From Desulfurobacteriaceae bacterium (GTDB lineage: Bacteria > Aquificota > Aquificia > Desulfurobacteriales > Desulfurobacteriaceae), in contig JAMOTD010000018.1 of the NCBI GenBank assembly GCA_027068415.1, positions 62,001 through 126,000 of the forward strand: a stretch of DNA of 64,000 nucleotides, read 5' to 3'. The first letter of the stretch is position 1; each line of letters begins with the position of its first letter. Below are positions 17,420-25,834 of the stretch, piece after piece. Both the position numbers and the translations under genes were made by a program. Below the pieces are notes generated by a model. That model worked only from the letters and a program-made list of their open reading frames with translations, did no database searches and was not told where the DNA came from.

Positions 17420-18357
17420 AAGTAAAAAACCTCAAAGTTGAAGCCGCCTCCTTCCCCATCTTAAAAGAGGTCTTCTGGGATGTTGAGAGGGGAGAAATAA
17501 CGGCCTTAGTGGGAGAGAGCGGAAGCGGTAAGTCAATCTCCGCCCTTACGGTCTTGAGACTGCTGCCCGAGAGCTTAAAGGTATCCGGAGAGGTAGAGGC
17601 CGACGGAGTAAACCCTCTGGAGCTGAAGGGTAAGGAGCTCCTCTCTTTCCGGTGGGAGAGGGTGGCAATGGTATTTCAAGACCCCTCCTCCTCTTTAAAT
17701 CCCCTACTAACCGTAGGGGAGCAGATAGTTGAGCCGATGCTCTACCACGGAAAAGTCAAGAGCAGGGAGGAGGGGAGAGAAAGAGCGGTAGAGCTCCTAA
17801 AGATGTGTCAAGTTCCCAAGGCCGAAGAGCGCTTTGACGCCTACCCCCACCAGCTCTCGGGAGGGCTAAAGCAGAGGTGTGCAATAGCGATGGCCCTTGC
17901 CTGCAACCCCTCCTACCTCCTTGCAGACGAGCCGACAACCGCCCTTGACGTTACGGTTCAGAAGAGGATTTTGGAGCTCTTAAAGGGGCTTTCAAAAAAC
18001 GAAAACCTCGGTACCCTTTTGATAACCCACGATATAGGAGTCGTTGAGGAGGTTTCCGACAGGGTTTTCGTCCTCTACGCCGGCTACACCGTTGAGTCCG
18101 GGAAGACGGAGGATATCCTGAGAAGGCCTATGCACCCCTACACCAAAGGGCTGATCGAGTGCTCACCGAAACTAAACGGCGGAGTAAAGAGGAGACTAAG
18201 GGCAATTCCCGGAAGCGTCCCGGAGCCCTCAGAGAGGGTAGAGGGCTGCCCCTTCCACCCCAGGTGCTCCAAGGCTAAAGAGGTCTGCCGGAAAGAAGTC
18301 CCGCCGATAGTTAAGGAAGGGAGCAGAACCTTCCGCTGCTTCTTCCCCGAAGGTTAA
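17410..18357 (+). CDS. dipeptide/oligopeptide ABC transporter ATP-binding protein (DppD/OppD type)
   Basis: 315 residues from GTG 17410, preceded by GGAG. Walker A 'GESGSGKS' near 34, signature 'LSGGLKQR' near 151 (slightly variant), Walker B 'YLLADEPTTALDVT' near 171. The C-terminal extension 'GCPFHPRCSKAKEVC...' ends with Cys-rich 'RCFFP', the oligopeptide/dipeptide signature domain. Energises peptide import at the inner membrane. No permease, second ATPase or binding protein lies beside it; matching permeases are at 57126-59172, about 40 kb away. This looks like a split transporter. Confidence 0.9.
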   Translation: MPLKVKNLKVEAASFPILKEVFWDVERGEITALVGESGSGKSISALTVLRLLPESLKVSGEVEADGVNPLELKGKELLSFRWERVAMVFQDPSSSLNPLLTVGEQIVEPMLYHGKVKSREEGRERAVELLKMCQVPKAEERFDAYPHQLSGGLKQRCAIAMALACNPSYLLADEPTTALDVTVQKRILELLKGLSKNENLGTLLITHDIGVVEEVSDRVFVLYAGYTVESGKTEDILRRPMHPYTKGLIECSPKLNGGVKRRLRAIPGSVPEPSERVEGCPFHPRCSKAKEVCRKEVPPIVKEGSRTFRCFFPEG

Positions 18358-18385
18358 AAGGGCGCCCGAAAGGCGGCCGGGAAGT

Positions 18386-20413
18386 CTACTCGGAGGTTAA
18401 AAAGAGGTAGGCCTGCTTTTGAGCTCCCTTTGTTGCAGCCTCAAGGTAATCGGGGCTGGTGTGGGGAGCAACTTCCGGGTAGCTCTCAAGGTTCCAGTGG
18501 AGGAGAAAGCTGTGAATTACCCAGTGCTCCTCGTCCCCGTAAACGTACCAGCCGGACTCTACAGGGGGGTTTTCAAAGTCCTCAAGGGTTTTAAGCTGAA
18601 CCGGTGAGGTCGTCCCGCCGAAAAGGGAGATTGCAAAGGAGCGGTTTGAAACCGGGGGAACTACAGTATCGCAGCAGGCACTCTGGAAGAGGTTCTTTTC
18701 GGCCTTATCGGAGCTCAAGGGAAAGTAGGAGGGGTCGGCAGGGTCAAGAATAAGCTGGAAGAGGCCGAGGGTAACGGCGTAGGCGTTTGTATTTTTCTTT
18801 AAACCGGTGGCCGAGAGGAGCCCCTCTATGAGCTCGTTCTTCGCGCTGTCAATTATTGAGACGTAGTTGCCTCCCCCTACGCTGAAGACGGCTCTGTTGA
18901 TTAAATCGGAGTTTGCGTAAGCAAGCTCTCCGGTTATCGCCCCCATTGAAACCCCGATAAAGTCAACCTCGGCCGGAACGTCGGGATTTCCGTCTCCGTT
19001 AAGGTCGTAGGCTCCTGCTCTAAGAAGCTTCTCAAGGAGGAGTAGGTTAAAGGCCGCCTGATAGATGTTTAACCTGTTGGAGATAACGTCTGAGGTAAGG
19101 AAGCACTTGCCCGTTGCCACCTCTTTGCCGTCAATCTCCGCAACGCACTGGGGGTTAACATCTTGAGAGCCGGTAAGTGTGGTGTAGTCACCATGGAGGG
19201 GTAGGTCTATAGCAACGACGGGGAGTTTAATCCCGTCAATGAGGTTCTGAGCCCTCTCCTTTGTACTTCCGAGGCCGTGCTGGAAGATGTAGACCTTCCC
19301 GTCGTAGAGCTCCTTATTACCCATAAATACAGGAATAAACTTTATGTACTCATCCCAGTTAATATCCGCCGGGTCAACCTCCCCTTCGGCAATCTGTTTA
19401 AGAAGTGCCCCCAACTCTTGAAGCTTCTTTATGCTAACTGCAGGGAAAACGGGCTTACCGAAAGCCTGACTGTATTGAAGGGCAAGGTTTTTAAGGAAAC
19501 CTACAAAGTCCTCATCAGAAAGGGGCTGGAGGAGAGCTCCGAAATCAAGGTTTAAAGAAGAGTAGGGAAGACCCGATATCTCAAGAGAGGGAGACTCTCC
19601 CTTTAAGTAGGCCTCAATCGCCCCGAAATCAGCGATTGAGAGGGTCTTATCGGCAGTAGTGAAGGTAAATGCCTCTGCAACGGTCTCTTCGTTAAGCTCA
19701 ACTCCCAAGAGCTGTGAAAGGAGGGGGAAGAGTTTATCGTAGAGCTCCTGCCTGTAAACCTCCCTCAGCTCCCCAAGTTTGGGATCAGAAAGGGGCTCCT
19801 TTGACTCAAGCTGATTGTAGATTTGCGCGGGTAGAACCTCATTTCCCTCTGCGTCCTTAAAACCGGAAAGGAGGATAAAGAGGTACTTGTGGCCGGCCTC
19901 AAGGGGCCTTACCGGGTAGAACTTGAGGTAGCGGCCGTCCTGAGCAACTTCAAGCCTTGAGGTGTGAAGTATCAGCTCGGCAAGTGAAACCGGCAAACTC
20001 CTTCCGGAGAGGGCCTGCAGGTTGGTTAAGTCAACGAGGAAAAACTTCCCCGCAAGGGAGGAGAGGTCTATGGGGTTATTCCTTGAAAGGGGGATAAATA
20101 TGGGAGTGTTCGGGGAAAGTCCCTTAATGTTCAATGAGTTTACTGCTTCGTAAAAAGCCCTCTTTGCCGGGTCTTCTACGCCGTCGGTCTTTACCTTTAC
20201 AAAACCTCCGCTATCGGCCCAGAGAAGGTCGTTGGGGAAGGGAACTCCTACCGGAGAGTCTGCCTCCTTTGAGAAGGGGTCAAACACGAGGTAGCTCCTA
20301 TCAATCGGGTTATAGTTTACGGTAGCAAAGGTTGAGGAGGTATCCTGAAGACTCCCTCCACAGGAGAAAAATAGGCCTGATATAAGGGCAAATGAAAGGA
20401 GCCTGCACATCAC
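18386..20413 (-). CDS. VolA-like surface lipoprotein lipase/lysophospholipase
   Basis: 675 residues. The lipoprotein signal 'LLSFALISGLFFSCGG' puts the lipid-anchored Cys at residue 18. 'DSPVGVPFPNDLLW' near 50-63 matches the N-terminal domain of VolA/Pla-1-type bacterial lipases. 'FQHGLGSTKERA' near 375 is the oxyanion region and 'GVSMGAITGELA' near 485 the G-x-S-x-G nucleophile elbow of an alpha/beta hydrolase. A late 'DEEHWVIHS' could hold the catalytic His. Probably cleaves lipids at the cell surface. Only 7 nt separate it from the FadL-like gene upstream, echoing the known Vibrio volA-fadL pairing. Confidence 0.8.
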   Translation of the reverse strand: MMCRLLSFALISGLFFSCGGSLQDTSSTFATVNYNPIDRSYLVFDPFSKEADSPVGVPFPNDLLWADSGGFVKVKTDGVEDPAKRAFYEAVNSLNIKGLSPNTPIFIPLSRNNPIDLSSLAGKFFLVDLTNLQALSGRSLPVSLAELILHTSRLEVAQDGRYLKFYPVRPLEAGHKYLFILLSGFKDAEGNEVLPAQIYNQLESKEPLSDPKLGELREVYRQELYDKLFPLLSQLLGVELNEETVAEAFTFTTADKTLSIADFGAIEAYLKGESPSLEISGLPYSSLNLDFGALLQPLSDEDFVGFLKNLALQYSQAFGKPVFPAVSIKKLQELGALLKQIAEGEVDPADINWDEYIKFIPVFMGNKELYDGKVYIFQHGLGSTKERAQNLIDGIKLPVVAIDLPLHGDYTTLTGSQDVNPQCVAEIDGKEVATGKCFLTSDVISNRLNIYQAAFNLLLLEKLLRAGAYDLNGDGNPDVPAEVDFIGVSMGAITGELAYANSDLINRAVFSVGGGNYVSIIDSAKNELIEGLLSATGLKKNTNAYAVTLGLFQLILDPADPSYFPLSSDKAEKNLFQSACCDTVVPPVSNRSFAISLFGGTTSPVQLKTLEDFENPPVESGWYVYGDEEHWVIHSFLLHWNLESYPEVAPHTSPDYLEAATKGAQKQAYLFLTSE

Positions 20414-20420
20414 GTTCCCC

Positions 20421-21711
20421 CTAAAAGTGGTAGGTTAGGGTTAAGCCGTAGCCCCACAGGTGGCCGTCGGCAGACATTGAGACCGTTCCCGGCCGGCCGC
20501 TTACTCCCGGGTAGCTGGCGTTCAGGTTTTCACTCTCACCGCCGATTTCCCTCTTCTGCTCAGCCACTATGTACTGGACGACCGTATCTACGGTTAACCT
20601 CCCTCCGAATAAGTTGAAGCCCGCACCGAGAGAGTAGGTCTTCTTGTCCGCGTCGGGCCAGAGCATGTCAAAGGTGTGGTCGGGAATCGGAGAGGGGTCG
20701 TAGAAGTAGCCTCCCCTTAAAGTGATTACCTCGTTGAGCTTATACTCTATACCGAACCTGATTTGCTTAGTGTCTTTCCAGTCCCTCGGGAAGTGCTCCT
20801 GGGTTTTCCCCAAGAGGGGTCTATCAAACTTGACCGTGTAGCTCCTTACGACGCTCCAGTTTGTCCATACAACGTCGGCCGTCAGGGTCATCCTCTCGTT
20901 GGGCTGATACTTAACGCCGAACTGGAGCTGCTCAGGGTGGTCTATTGAGATCTCGGCGTGGACTTTGTCAACTCCCACAACCTCCACGGTTCCCTCAAAG
21001 TCGGTATTCGTCCTTGAGCGGTAGGTAATACCGAGTGAGAGGTTGTCGTAGGGCTTATAGAGAAGTCCAAAGTTGAAGGAGACGTTAAAGTCGTCGCTGA
21101 GCTCACCTTTAATTACCCTGTTGTGAAGGGAAGGAACGCTGGGAGCGTAAATTCTCCTCTGGGTTCCGGCATCCGAGCGGCCGAAGGAGATTCCAAGGCC
21201 TGCAGAGAGCTTATCGGTAAGCTTAACGGCCAGGGTCGGGGTGATAACTCCCCTTACATAGTAGGACTCAAAGCCGTTGTAAGCTCCCGGGTTCTTCGAT
21301 GGGTTAGATTCCCACTTTATGTGGAGGCCATAGGGAATATAGGCGGCAATACCGAAGTAGAGGTTGGAGAAGAGGTGGGTTGCAAAGCCCAGGTGAGGGA
21401 CGACCAAGTTGTCGGAGGTATCGGAGAAGGAGACTCCGTAGGGCTCAACCCTATTTCCGTCTCCGTCAACTGCCTCATAGGTGTGGACTTTCAGGTAAAG
21501 GTTAAGGTAGAGAGCTCCGACTGAAATCGCCGGCCTCTCAATCTGGGTTAGTCCTGCCGGGTTGTAGTAGACGGCAAATGGGTCGTCTGCGTAGGCCGAG
21601 TAAGCCCATCCCAGGGCGGTTGCCTTTGAGCCGATTCCTAAGGTGTCAACGTTTCCTGCAAGGGCGGGGGTTGAAAGGAGAGAGAACGAGAGCTCCCAGA
21701 ACCCTCCTCAT
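20421..21711 (-). pseudogene. fadL: FadL/OmpP1-type outer-membrane porin, frameshifted in the signal peptide
   Basis: From residue 'GNVDTLGIGSKATALGWAYS' onward an uninterrupted frame to 20421 encodes a FadL-family barrel: an N-terminal hatch ('ADDPFAVYYNPAGLTQ') and many amphipathic strands ending 'LWGYGLTLTYHF'. The only sensible start, ATG 21711 with GGAGGAG before it, encodes 'MRRVLGALVL' in another frame. Removing one base, or adding two, at the short GA tract near 21677-21684 joins these into a perfect signal peptide ('MRRVLGALVLSLSTPALA'). FadL proteins pass long-chain fatty acids through the outer membrane. It could be a real inactivating mutation, slippage or a sequencing error. A truncated frame from TTG 21407 lacks the signal and is unlikely to be functional. 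Confidence 0.75.
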
Positions 21712-21766
21712 AGCTCCTCCGAACTTAAGAGATGTTTAATCATAATAAAAGGAGGGCCGGAGAGCT

Positions 21767-21937
21767 CTACTTCTTCACCACCTTAATTTCCGGCTTCTTC
21801 TCCTCCTCTTCCTTGCCCTCAAGTCCCTTCTTAAACTCCTCTTTAGCCCGGAAGAAGGCTTTAAAGAGGTTGAGGATTTTGTCCCAGCCGAAGATTACGC
21901 CTACAACTATTAACAGGATTAGTATCTTAACGAGCAA
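21767..21937 (-). CDS. TatA/E-like small membrane protein
   Basis: 56 residues from TTG 21937 with GGAG 8 nt upstream. One N-terminal membrane segment ('ILILLIVVGVIFG', residues ~5-17), then the F-G hinge and an amphipathic Lys-rich helix ('LFKAFFRAKEEFKKGLEG'), then an acidic-to-basic tail. This order and the 'FG...F..A..EFKKG' pattern match TatA/TatE subunits of the twin-arginine protein export pore. No TatB or TatC is nearby. The FG is followed by WD rather than the usual P-(K/E), so a TatA-like protein of other function is possible. Confidence 0.6.
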   Translation of the reverse strand: MLVKILILLIVVGVIFGWDKILNLFKAFFRAKEEFKKGLEGKEEEEKKPEIKVVKK

Positions 21938-22006
21938 CCTTGCTCTCCGAAGGTGATTTAAAGAAGGATTATACAGGAAGGAGCGAACCGCCCCTTTTAA
22001 TTAACC

Positions 22007-22162
22007 TCAGCCAAAGGGTGAGCAGAAGTTAGCGATGTCTATTACCTCAACCTCATCAGAGCCACAGTTGGGACACTTAATCTCCATAAGCTGAAGGGGG
22101 GAGTAGATTACCTCCTCAAACTCGGTGCCGCACTTATTACATTCAAATACGTATATTTGCAT
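22007..22162 (-). CDS. FmdB-like zinc-ribbon protein
   Basis: 51 residues with a strong AGGAGGTGTAG-ATG start. Two CxxC knuckles: 'FECNKCGTEF' at residues 6-15 and 'IKCPNCGSDEV' at 28-38. The pattern 'Y.F.C..CG..FE' is the FmdB/putative regulatory zinc-ribbon family. A zinc- or metal-binding small protein of unknown role; members are often adjacent to many unrelated operons. Divergent from the helicase gene. Confidence 0.8.
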   Translation of the reverse strand: MQIYVFECNKCGTEFEEVIYSPLQLMEIKCPNCGSDEVEVIDIANFCSPFG

Positions 22163-22213
22163 CTACACCTCCTTGAACATCTGATAATCTGAAATTTAGG
22201 AGTTTTTGAGAAA

Positions 22214-24484
22214 ATGAGAACCATTCAAGTTTTAGAATCTTCGGAGTTTAACGGTAAAAGCGGAAAAGTTGAGTACCTCCTTGACGGAAAGAGGATATCC
22301 GAGCCGCTGGTAAAAGTGAAGGAGGAAGAGCTCCCCTTCCCCTACGAGAGCTTAAACCCGATTCAGAGCGTCTTCTACCGCCACTACGCAGGAGGAAACG
22401 CCCTGATATCCTCACCGACGAGCTCTGGCAAAAGCCTCATAGCCCTCCTCTTCCACCTGAGAAACAGGGGAGGGCGCTTCATTTACACAGCCCCGACCCG
22501 CTCCCTCATCTGGGAGAAGTTTAGGGAGTTTAAGCCCTTCTTTAAGAGGGTAGGGGTAAGGACGGGCGACCTGATTGAGGAGCTCAGCGAAATCACCCAG
22601 CCGGCGGTTGTCTGCACCTACGAGAGTCTAATCTCGGCTGCAAGGAACAGGGCAAAGTGGTTTGAGGAGGCGGGAGCTCTCGTTATAGACGAGGTTCACG
22701 TTATAAGGGACGAGGGAAGGGGAGCAATAATTGAGGAGCTGGTCTCCTACGCCCTCAGCGAGGAGATTCCCCTCCTTCTCCTCTCTGCAACAATTCCCGG
22801 AGCGGAGGAGCTTGCAAAGTGGGTAGGGGCGGAGCTCTTTATTGAGAGCAAGTGGAGGCCGGTTCCCTTAGAGAGGAAGGTCTTTAACCTGAGGAAGCTC
22901 CTTAAAAAGAGCAAACTTCCTTCAGACACTCCCGAGGAGAAAATCGTCTCTGCCGTTGAGAGCTTAGAGCTGAAAGGGAAAACCCTCGTCTTCGTTCCGA
23001 GGAAAGATTTAGGGTGGCAGGCCTTACTGGTTGAGAATACAAAGTTCGGGAAAAGAGTGGTAAACGAGACCCTCCCCTTTACTCCCATTGAGAGAGAAGG
23101 GGAGAAGGTGGCCTTCCACAACGCCGACGTCCCTCAGGAGGAGAGGGAGGAGATTGAGAAGGAGTTTAGGGAAGAGGAGTTAAACCGCCTTTACGCAACC
23201 CAGACCCTTGCCTACGGGGTGAACCTGCCGGCGGACAACGTTGTGATTTTCGTAAGGGGGAGTTTTGACAGGTTCACGTACACCTACCGCTTCTTCCCCG
23301 ACCCCTTAACAATCCTCCAGATGGAGGGAAGGGCGGGAAGGTTCGGACTCTCCCCCAAAGGCCACTCCTACCTGATAGTGACGGGCGCAAAGGAGAGCTC
23401 CCTTGAGAAAGCCCTGAAAGAGGAGATGGAGAAGCCCTTTGAGACCGCCCTCTCGGGAGGTTTAACGAGGGAGGGAGCCGCCTGTCCCAACAGGAGGAAG
23501 TCGGTTCTGAGCCTGATGGTTTTGGGGCCCCTAATCAGGTACGGAAGCAGGTGGCAGGAGGCCGTAAGGGAGCTCTTCTCCCTCAGGAGGAACCCGCTCC
23601 TGGTAAGGGAGGTTGAGGAGATTGTTGAGGAGCTCCACGCCCTCGGCTTCCTTGAGGAGATGAAGCCGACGGCCCTGACAAAGCTACTGGTCTCCTCTTT
23701 CGTCTCACCCTACTGCTTCGTTGAGTTTGCCGGAAGGCTGAAGGCCACAGAGAGTTTAAGGGAAGAGAGCCCCACCGAGGGCTACCTCTTTACGGTAAGG
23801 CCCTTCATAAGGAGGGAGTTCAACCCTAAAACGGTGGCGCTCTTTACGGGAGAGGGGTTTATAAAGGAGGCCGAGAAGATAGTAAAGAGGATTGAGGAGG
23901 AGACCTCACTGACGGTTAGGGACAACTCGGAGGTTCTCATCTTTTACGCAAAGGGAGGCTTCTTCCCCTACAGGAACGTTGCAAGGCCTCCGGGGGAGCT
24001 CTCAAACCTCTCGGCCGAGAGCTCCCTTTTAGGACAGCTTTTATGCCGATTAAACCTCTTTGACTTTGACACCCTTCACAGAGTTATAATGATGGTTAGG
24101 GGAGGTGTTCCCTTCAAATTCTCCCTTTTAGGGGCGGTAGAGGGGCTCGGCTACATGAGGGGAAACGCCCTTGCAACGGCCGGGGAGCTCCTAAGAGCCC
24201 CCAACGAGGTTGCCCTTATAAACGCAATCAGGGAGGGAGTACCCGAGTACCTTGAGGCGCTGAAAGAGGCCCTCTCTTACAGACACGCCTCGGTAAAGGC
24301 AGTTGAAAGGGAGACTACCACCATTGTTAAGAGCCTCTCAAAGGTTAAATTTCCCCTCGGAAACGAGAGGCTGCTCAAGTTCCTCTCCTCCCTCTTTGTA
24401 GGAAGGAGAGAGGCGCTAAAACTGACGAAAGAGGAAGCCCTGGAGGTTTTAAGGGAAAATGTCACAGGAGAAGAGAAAAATTAA
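22214..24484 (+). CDS. Ski2-like (Hel308-type) superfamily-2 helicase
   Basis: 756 residues. Helicase motifs in order: Q-like 'LNPIQSVFYRHY' near 47, motif I 'SSPTSSGKSL' near 65, Ia 'TAPTRSLIWEK' near 94, II 'VIDEVHVI' (DEVH) near 158, III 'LLSATIPG' near 189, IV 'TLVFVPRK' near 256, V 'ATQTLAYGVNLPAD' near 334 and VI 'QMEGRAGRFG' near 374. A winged-helix/ratchet-like C-terminal half follows. It probably unwinds DNA or RNA with ATP; family members act at stalled forks or on RNA. First gene of a long plus-strand run and overlapping the next gene by 26 nt. The exact substrate is unknown. Confidence 0.88.
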   Translation: MRTIQVLESSEFNGKSGKVEYLLDGKRISEPLVKVKEEELPFPYESLNPIQSVFYRHYAGGNALISSPTSSGKSLIALLFHLRNRGGRFIYTAPTRSLIWEKFREFKPFFKRVGVRTGDLIEELSEITQPAVVCTYESLISAARNRAKWFEEAGALVIDEVHVIRDEGRGAIIEELVSYALSEEIPLLLLSATIPGAEELAKWVGAELFIESKWRPVPLERKVFNLRKLLKKSKLPSDTPEEKIVSAVESLELKGKTLVFVPRKDLGWQALLVENTKFGKRVVNETLPFTPIEREGEKVAFHNADVPQEEREEIEKEFREEELNRLYATQTLAYGVNLPADNVVIFVRGSFDRFTYTYRFFPDPLTILQMEGRAGRFGLSPKGHSYLIVTGAKESSLEKALKEEMEKPFETALSGGLTREGAACPNRRKSVLSLMVLGPLIRYGSRWQEAVRELFSLRRNPLLVREVEEIVEELHALGFLEEMKPTALTKLLVSSFVSPYCFVEFAGRLKATESLREESPTEGYLFTVRPFIRREFNPKTVALFTGEGFIKEAEKIVKRIEEETSLTVRDNSEVLIFYAKGGFFPYRNVARPPGELSNLSAESSLLGQLLCRLNLFDFDTLHRVIMMVRGGVPFKFSLLGAVEGLGYMRGNALATAGELLRAPNEVALINAIREGVPEYLEALKEALSYRHASVKAVERETTTIVKSLSKVKFPLGNERLLKFLSSLFVGRREALKLTKEEALEVLRENVTGEEKN

Positions 24485-25079
24485 AGTTAAGGTTGACGGA
24501 AAGCCTTTGGAGTTTGAGGTTAATGGGAAACTTACGAAGCTCCCTACCTCAAGCCTCTTAAGGCTCATAGAGTACCGCTACCTCTTTCCTGAGCGCTCAA
24601 TAAAGCACGTTGAGGTAAAAGGGGAAAAGCTCCATCCAGTAAAGGTTGACGAGGTAAAGAACCTTGAAGAGCTCAACATAATAACCGAGCCCTCAACGAA
24701 CATGGTAAACAAACAGATAGAGCTTGCCCTCTTGGCCCTTGACGGAATGGCAAACGCAATAGAGCAGATTTACGAAGACTGGAACACTCGCCCCGAGCTT
24801 GCAAAAGTGATGCTCCACAACCTCCTTGACTCCCTTGACTGGACCGTAAAGCTTGTTGACTCTGGGGCGAGAATTCTGCCGATTTACGAGGGGATAGAGG
24901 AGGAGATTGCAAAGTTAGAAGACGCCGTCTTTGAGCTTGACGACCTTCTTTACGAAGGGAAAGAGGAGGAGGCCTTAAAAGTCCTGAAGGAGAAGCTAAA
25001 GCCGGCGGTCTTAAAGTGGCGGGACTTCTTAAAGGGGCTTGTGAAGTTCGTTAAATCCGCTCCCAAGGAGACCCACTGA
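24459..25079 (+). CDS. hypothetical protein co-transcribed with helicase
   Basis: 206 residues, family not recognised. The first ~75 residues are strand-rich ('KIKVKVDGKPLEFEVNGKL') and look like a small beta-grasp-like domain. The remainder ('LALLALDGMANAIEQIYEDW', 'VMLHNLLDSLDWTVKL', 'ALKVLKEKLKPAVLKWRDFL') is a helical bundle. No signal peptide or membrane segment. It overlaps the helicase by 26 nt and the prepilin peptidase by 1 nt (TGATG). It may assist the helicase or pilus assembly, but only position suggests either. Confidence 0.75.
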   Translation: MSQEKRKIKVKVDGKPLEFEVNGKLTKLPTSSLLRLIEYRYLFPERSIKHVEVKGEKLHPVKVDEVKNLEELNIITEPSTNMVNKQIELALLALDGMANAIEQIYEDWNTRPELAKVMLHNLLDSLDWTVKLVDSGARILPIYEGIEEEIAKLEDAVFELDDLLYEGKEEEALKVLKEKLKPAVLKWRDFLKGLVKFVKSAPKETH

Positions 25080-25834
25080 TGGTATTCTGCGCCTTCGCCT
25101 TCCTCTTAGGACTTATCTTCGGCAGCTTCCTCAACGTCTGCATATACAGAATTCCCGAAGGTAAGTCCCTCCTCTATCCTCCCTCATCCTGCCCCGAGTG
25201 CGGAGAGAGTATAAAGTGGTACGACAACATTCCCGTAATAAGCTACCTGATTCTAAGAGGCAGGTGCAGGAGCTGCGGAGAGAGGATTTCTCCTATCTAC
25301 CCGGCTGTGGAGCTCCTAACCGGCCTTTTAACCTTAGCCGTTGCCTGTAAGTTCGGCCTCTCCTTTGACACCCTCTACTACCTCCTTTTAACCTACTACC
25401 TGATTGTTGTCTCCTTTATAGACCTTAAAACGATGGAAGTTCCGGTTAAGCTGAGCTACTTTACCCTCGTTGCCGGACTGCTCCTGTCTTTCTTTACCAA
25501 TACTCACTCGTTCAAAGAGGCCGTTTTCGGAGCCTCTTTTGGAGGCGGAGTAATTCTCTTCATAATTGAGAGCTACTTCGTCTTTACGGGAAAGGAGGGA
25601 ATGGGCTACGGGGACGCAAACATAATGGCCGTTATCGGTGCCTTCTTAGGCTGGGAGAAAGTTCTCCTTACCCTCTTTTTAGCCTCTGTTTTAGGGGCAG
25701 TTATCGGCTTAATCCTCAAAAAGAAGCGGGAGGCCCAAATTCCCTTCGGCCCCTTTCTCTCCCTGGGAGCTATAATTTCCCTCCTTTTCGGAGACGGGAT
25801 AATTAACTGGTACTTGGGAGGACTTACTCCATGA
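25079..25834 (+). CDS. pilD: type IV prepilin peptidase / N-methyltransferase
   Basis: 251 residues with about seven membrane segments. 'FGSFLNVCIYRIPEG' opens the methyltransferase part, followed by two zinc knuckles ('CPECGESIKW' and 'CRSCGERISP'). The aspartic-protease pair is in 'FIDLKTMEVP' near 120 and 'GMGYGDANIM' near 175. Cleaves and N-methylates leader peptides of type IV pilins or type II secretion pseudopilins at the inner membrane. No other pilus genes in the window. Confidence 0.93.
   Translation: MVFCAFAFLLGLIFGSFLNVCIYRIPEGKSLLYPPSSCPECGESIKWYDNIPVISYLILRGRCRSCGERISPIYPAVELLTGLLTLAVACKFGLSFDTLYYLLLTYYLIVVSFIDLKTMEVPVKLSYFTLVAGLLLSFFTNTHSFKEAVFGASFGGGVILFIIESYFVFTGKEGMGYGDANIMAVIGAFLGWEKVLLTLFLASVLGAVIGLILKKKREAQIPFGPFLSLGAIISLLFGDGIINWYLGGLTP

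Noticed and set aside
18358-18385. Possible terminator between the DppD-like and lipase genes
   Set aside because: Only a 4-bp CGCC/GGCG stem with no T-run is present; too weak to list.
21732-21956. 74-residue plus-strand frame
   Set aside because: It is antisense to the TatA-like gene, Ser-rich and lacks a plausible start.
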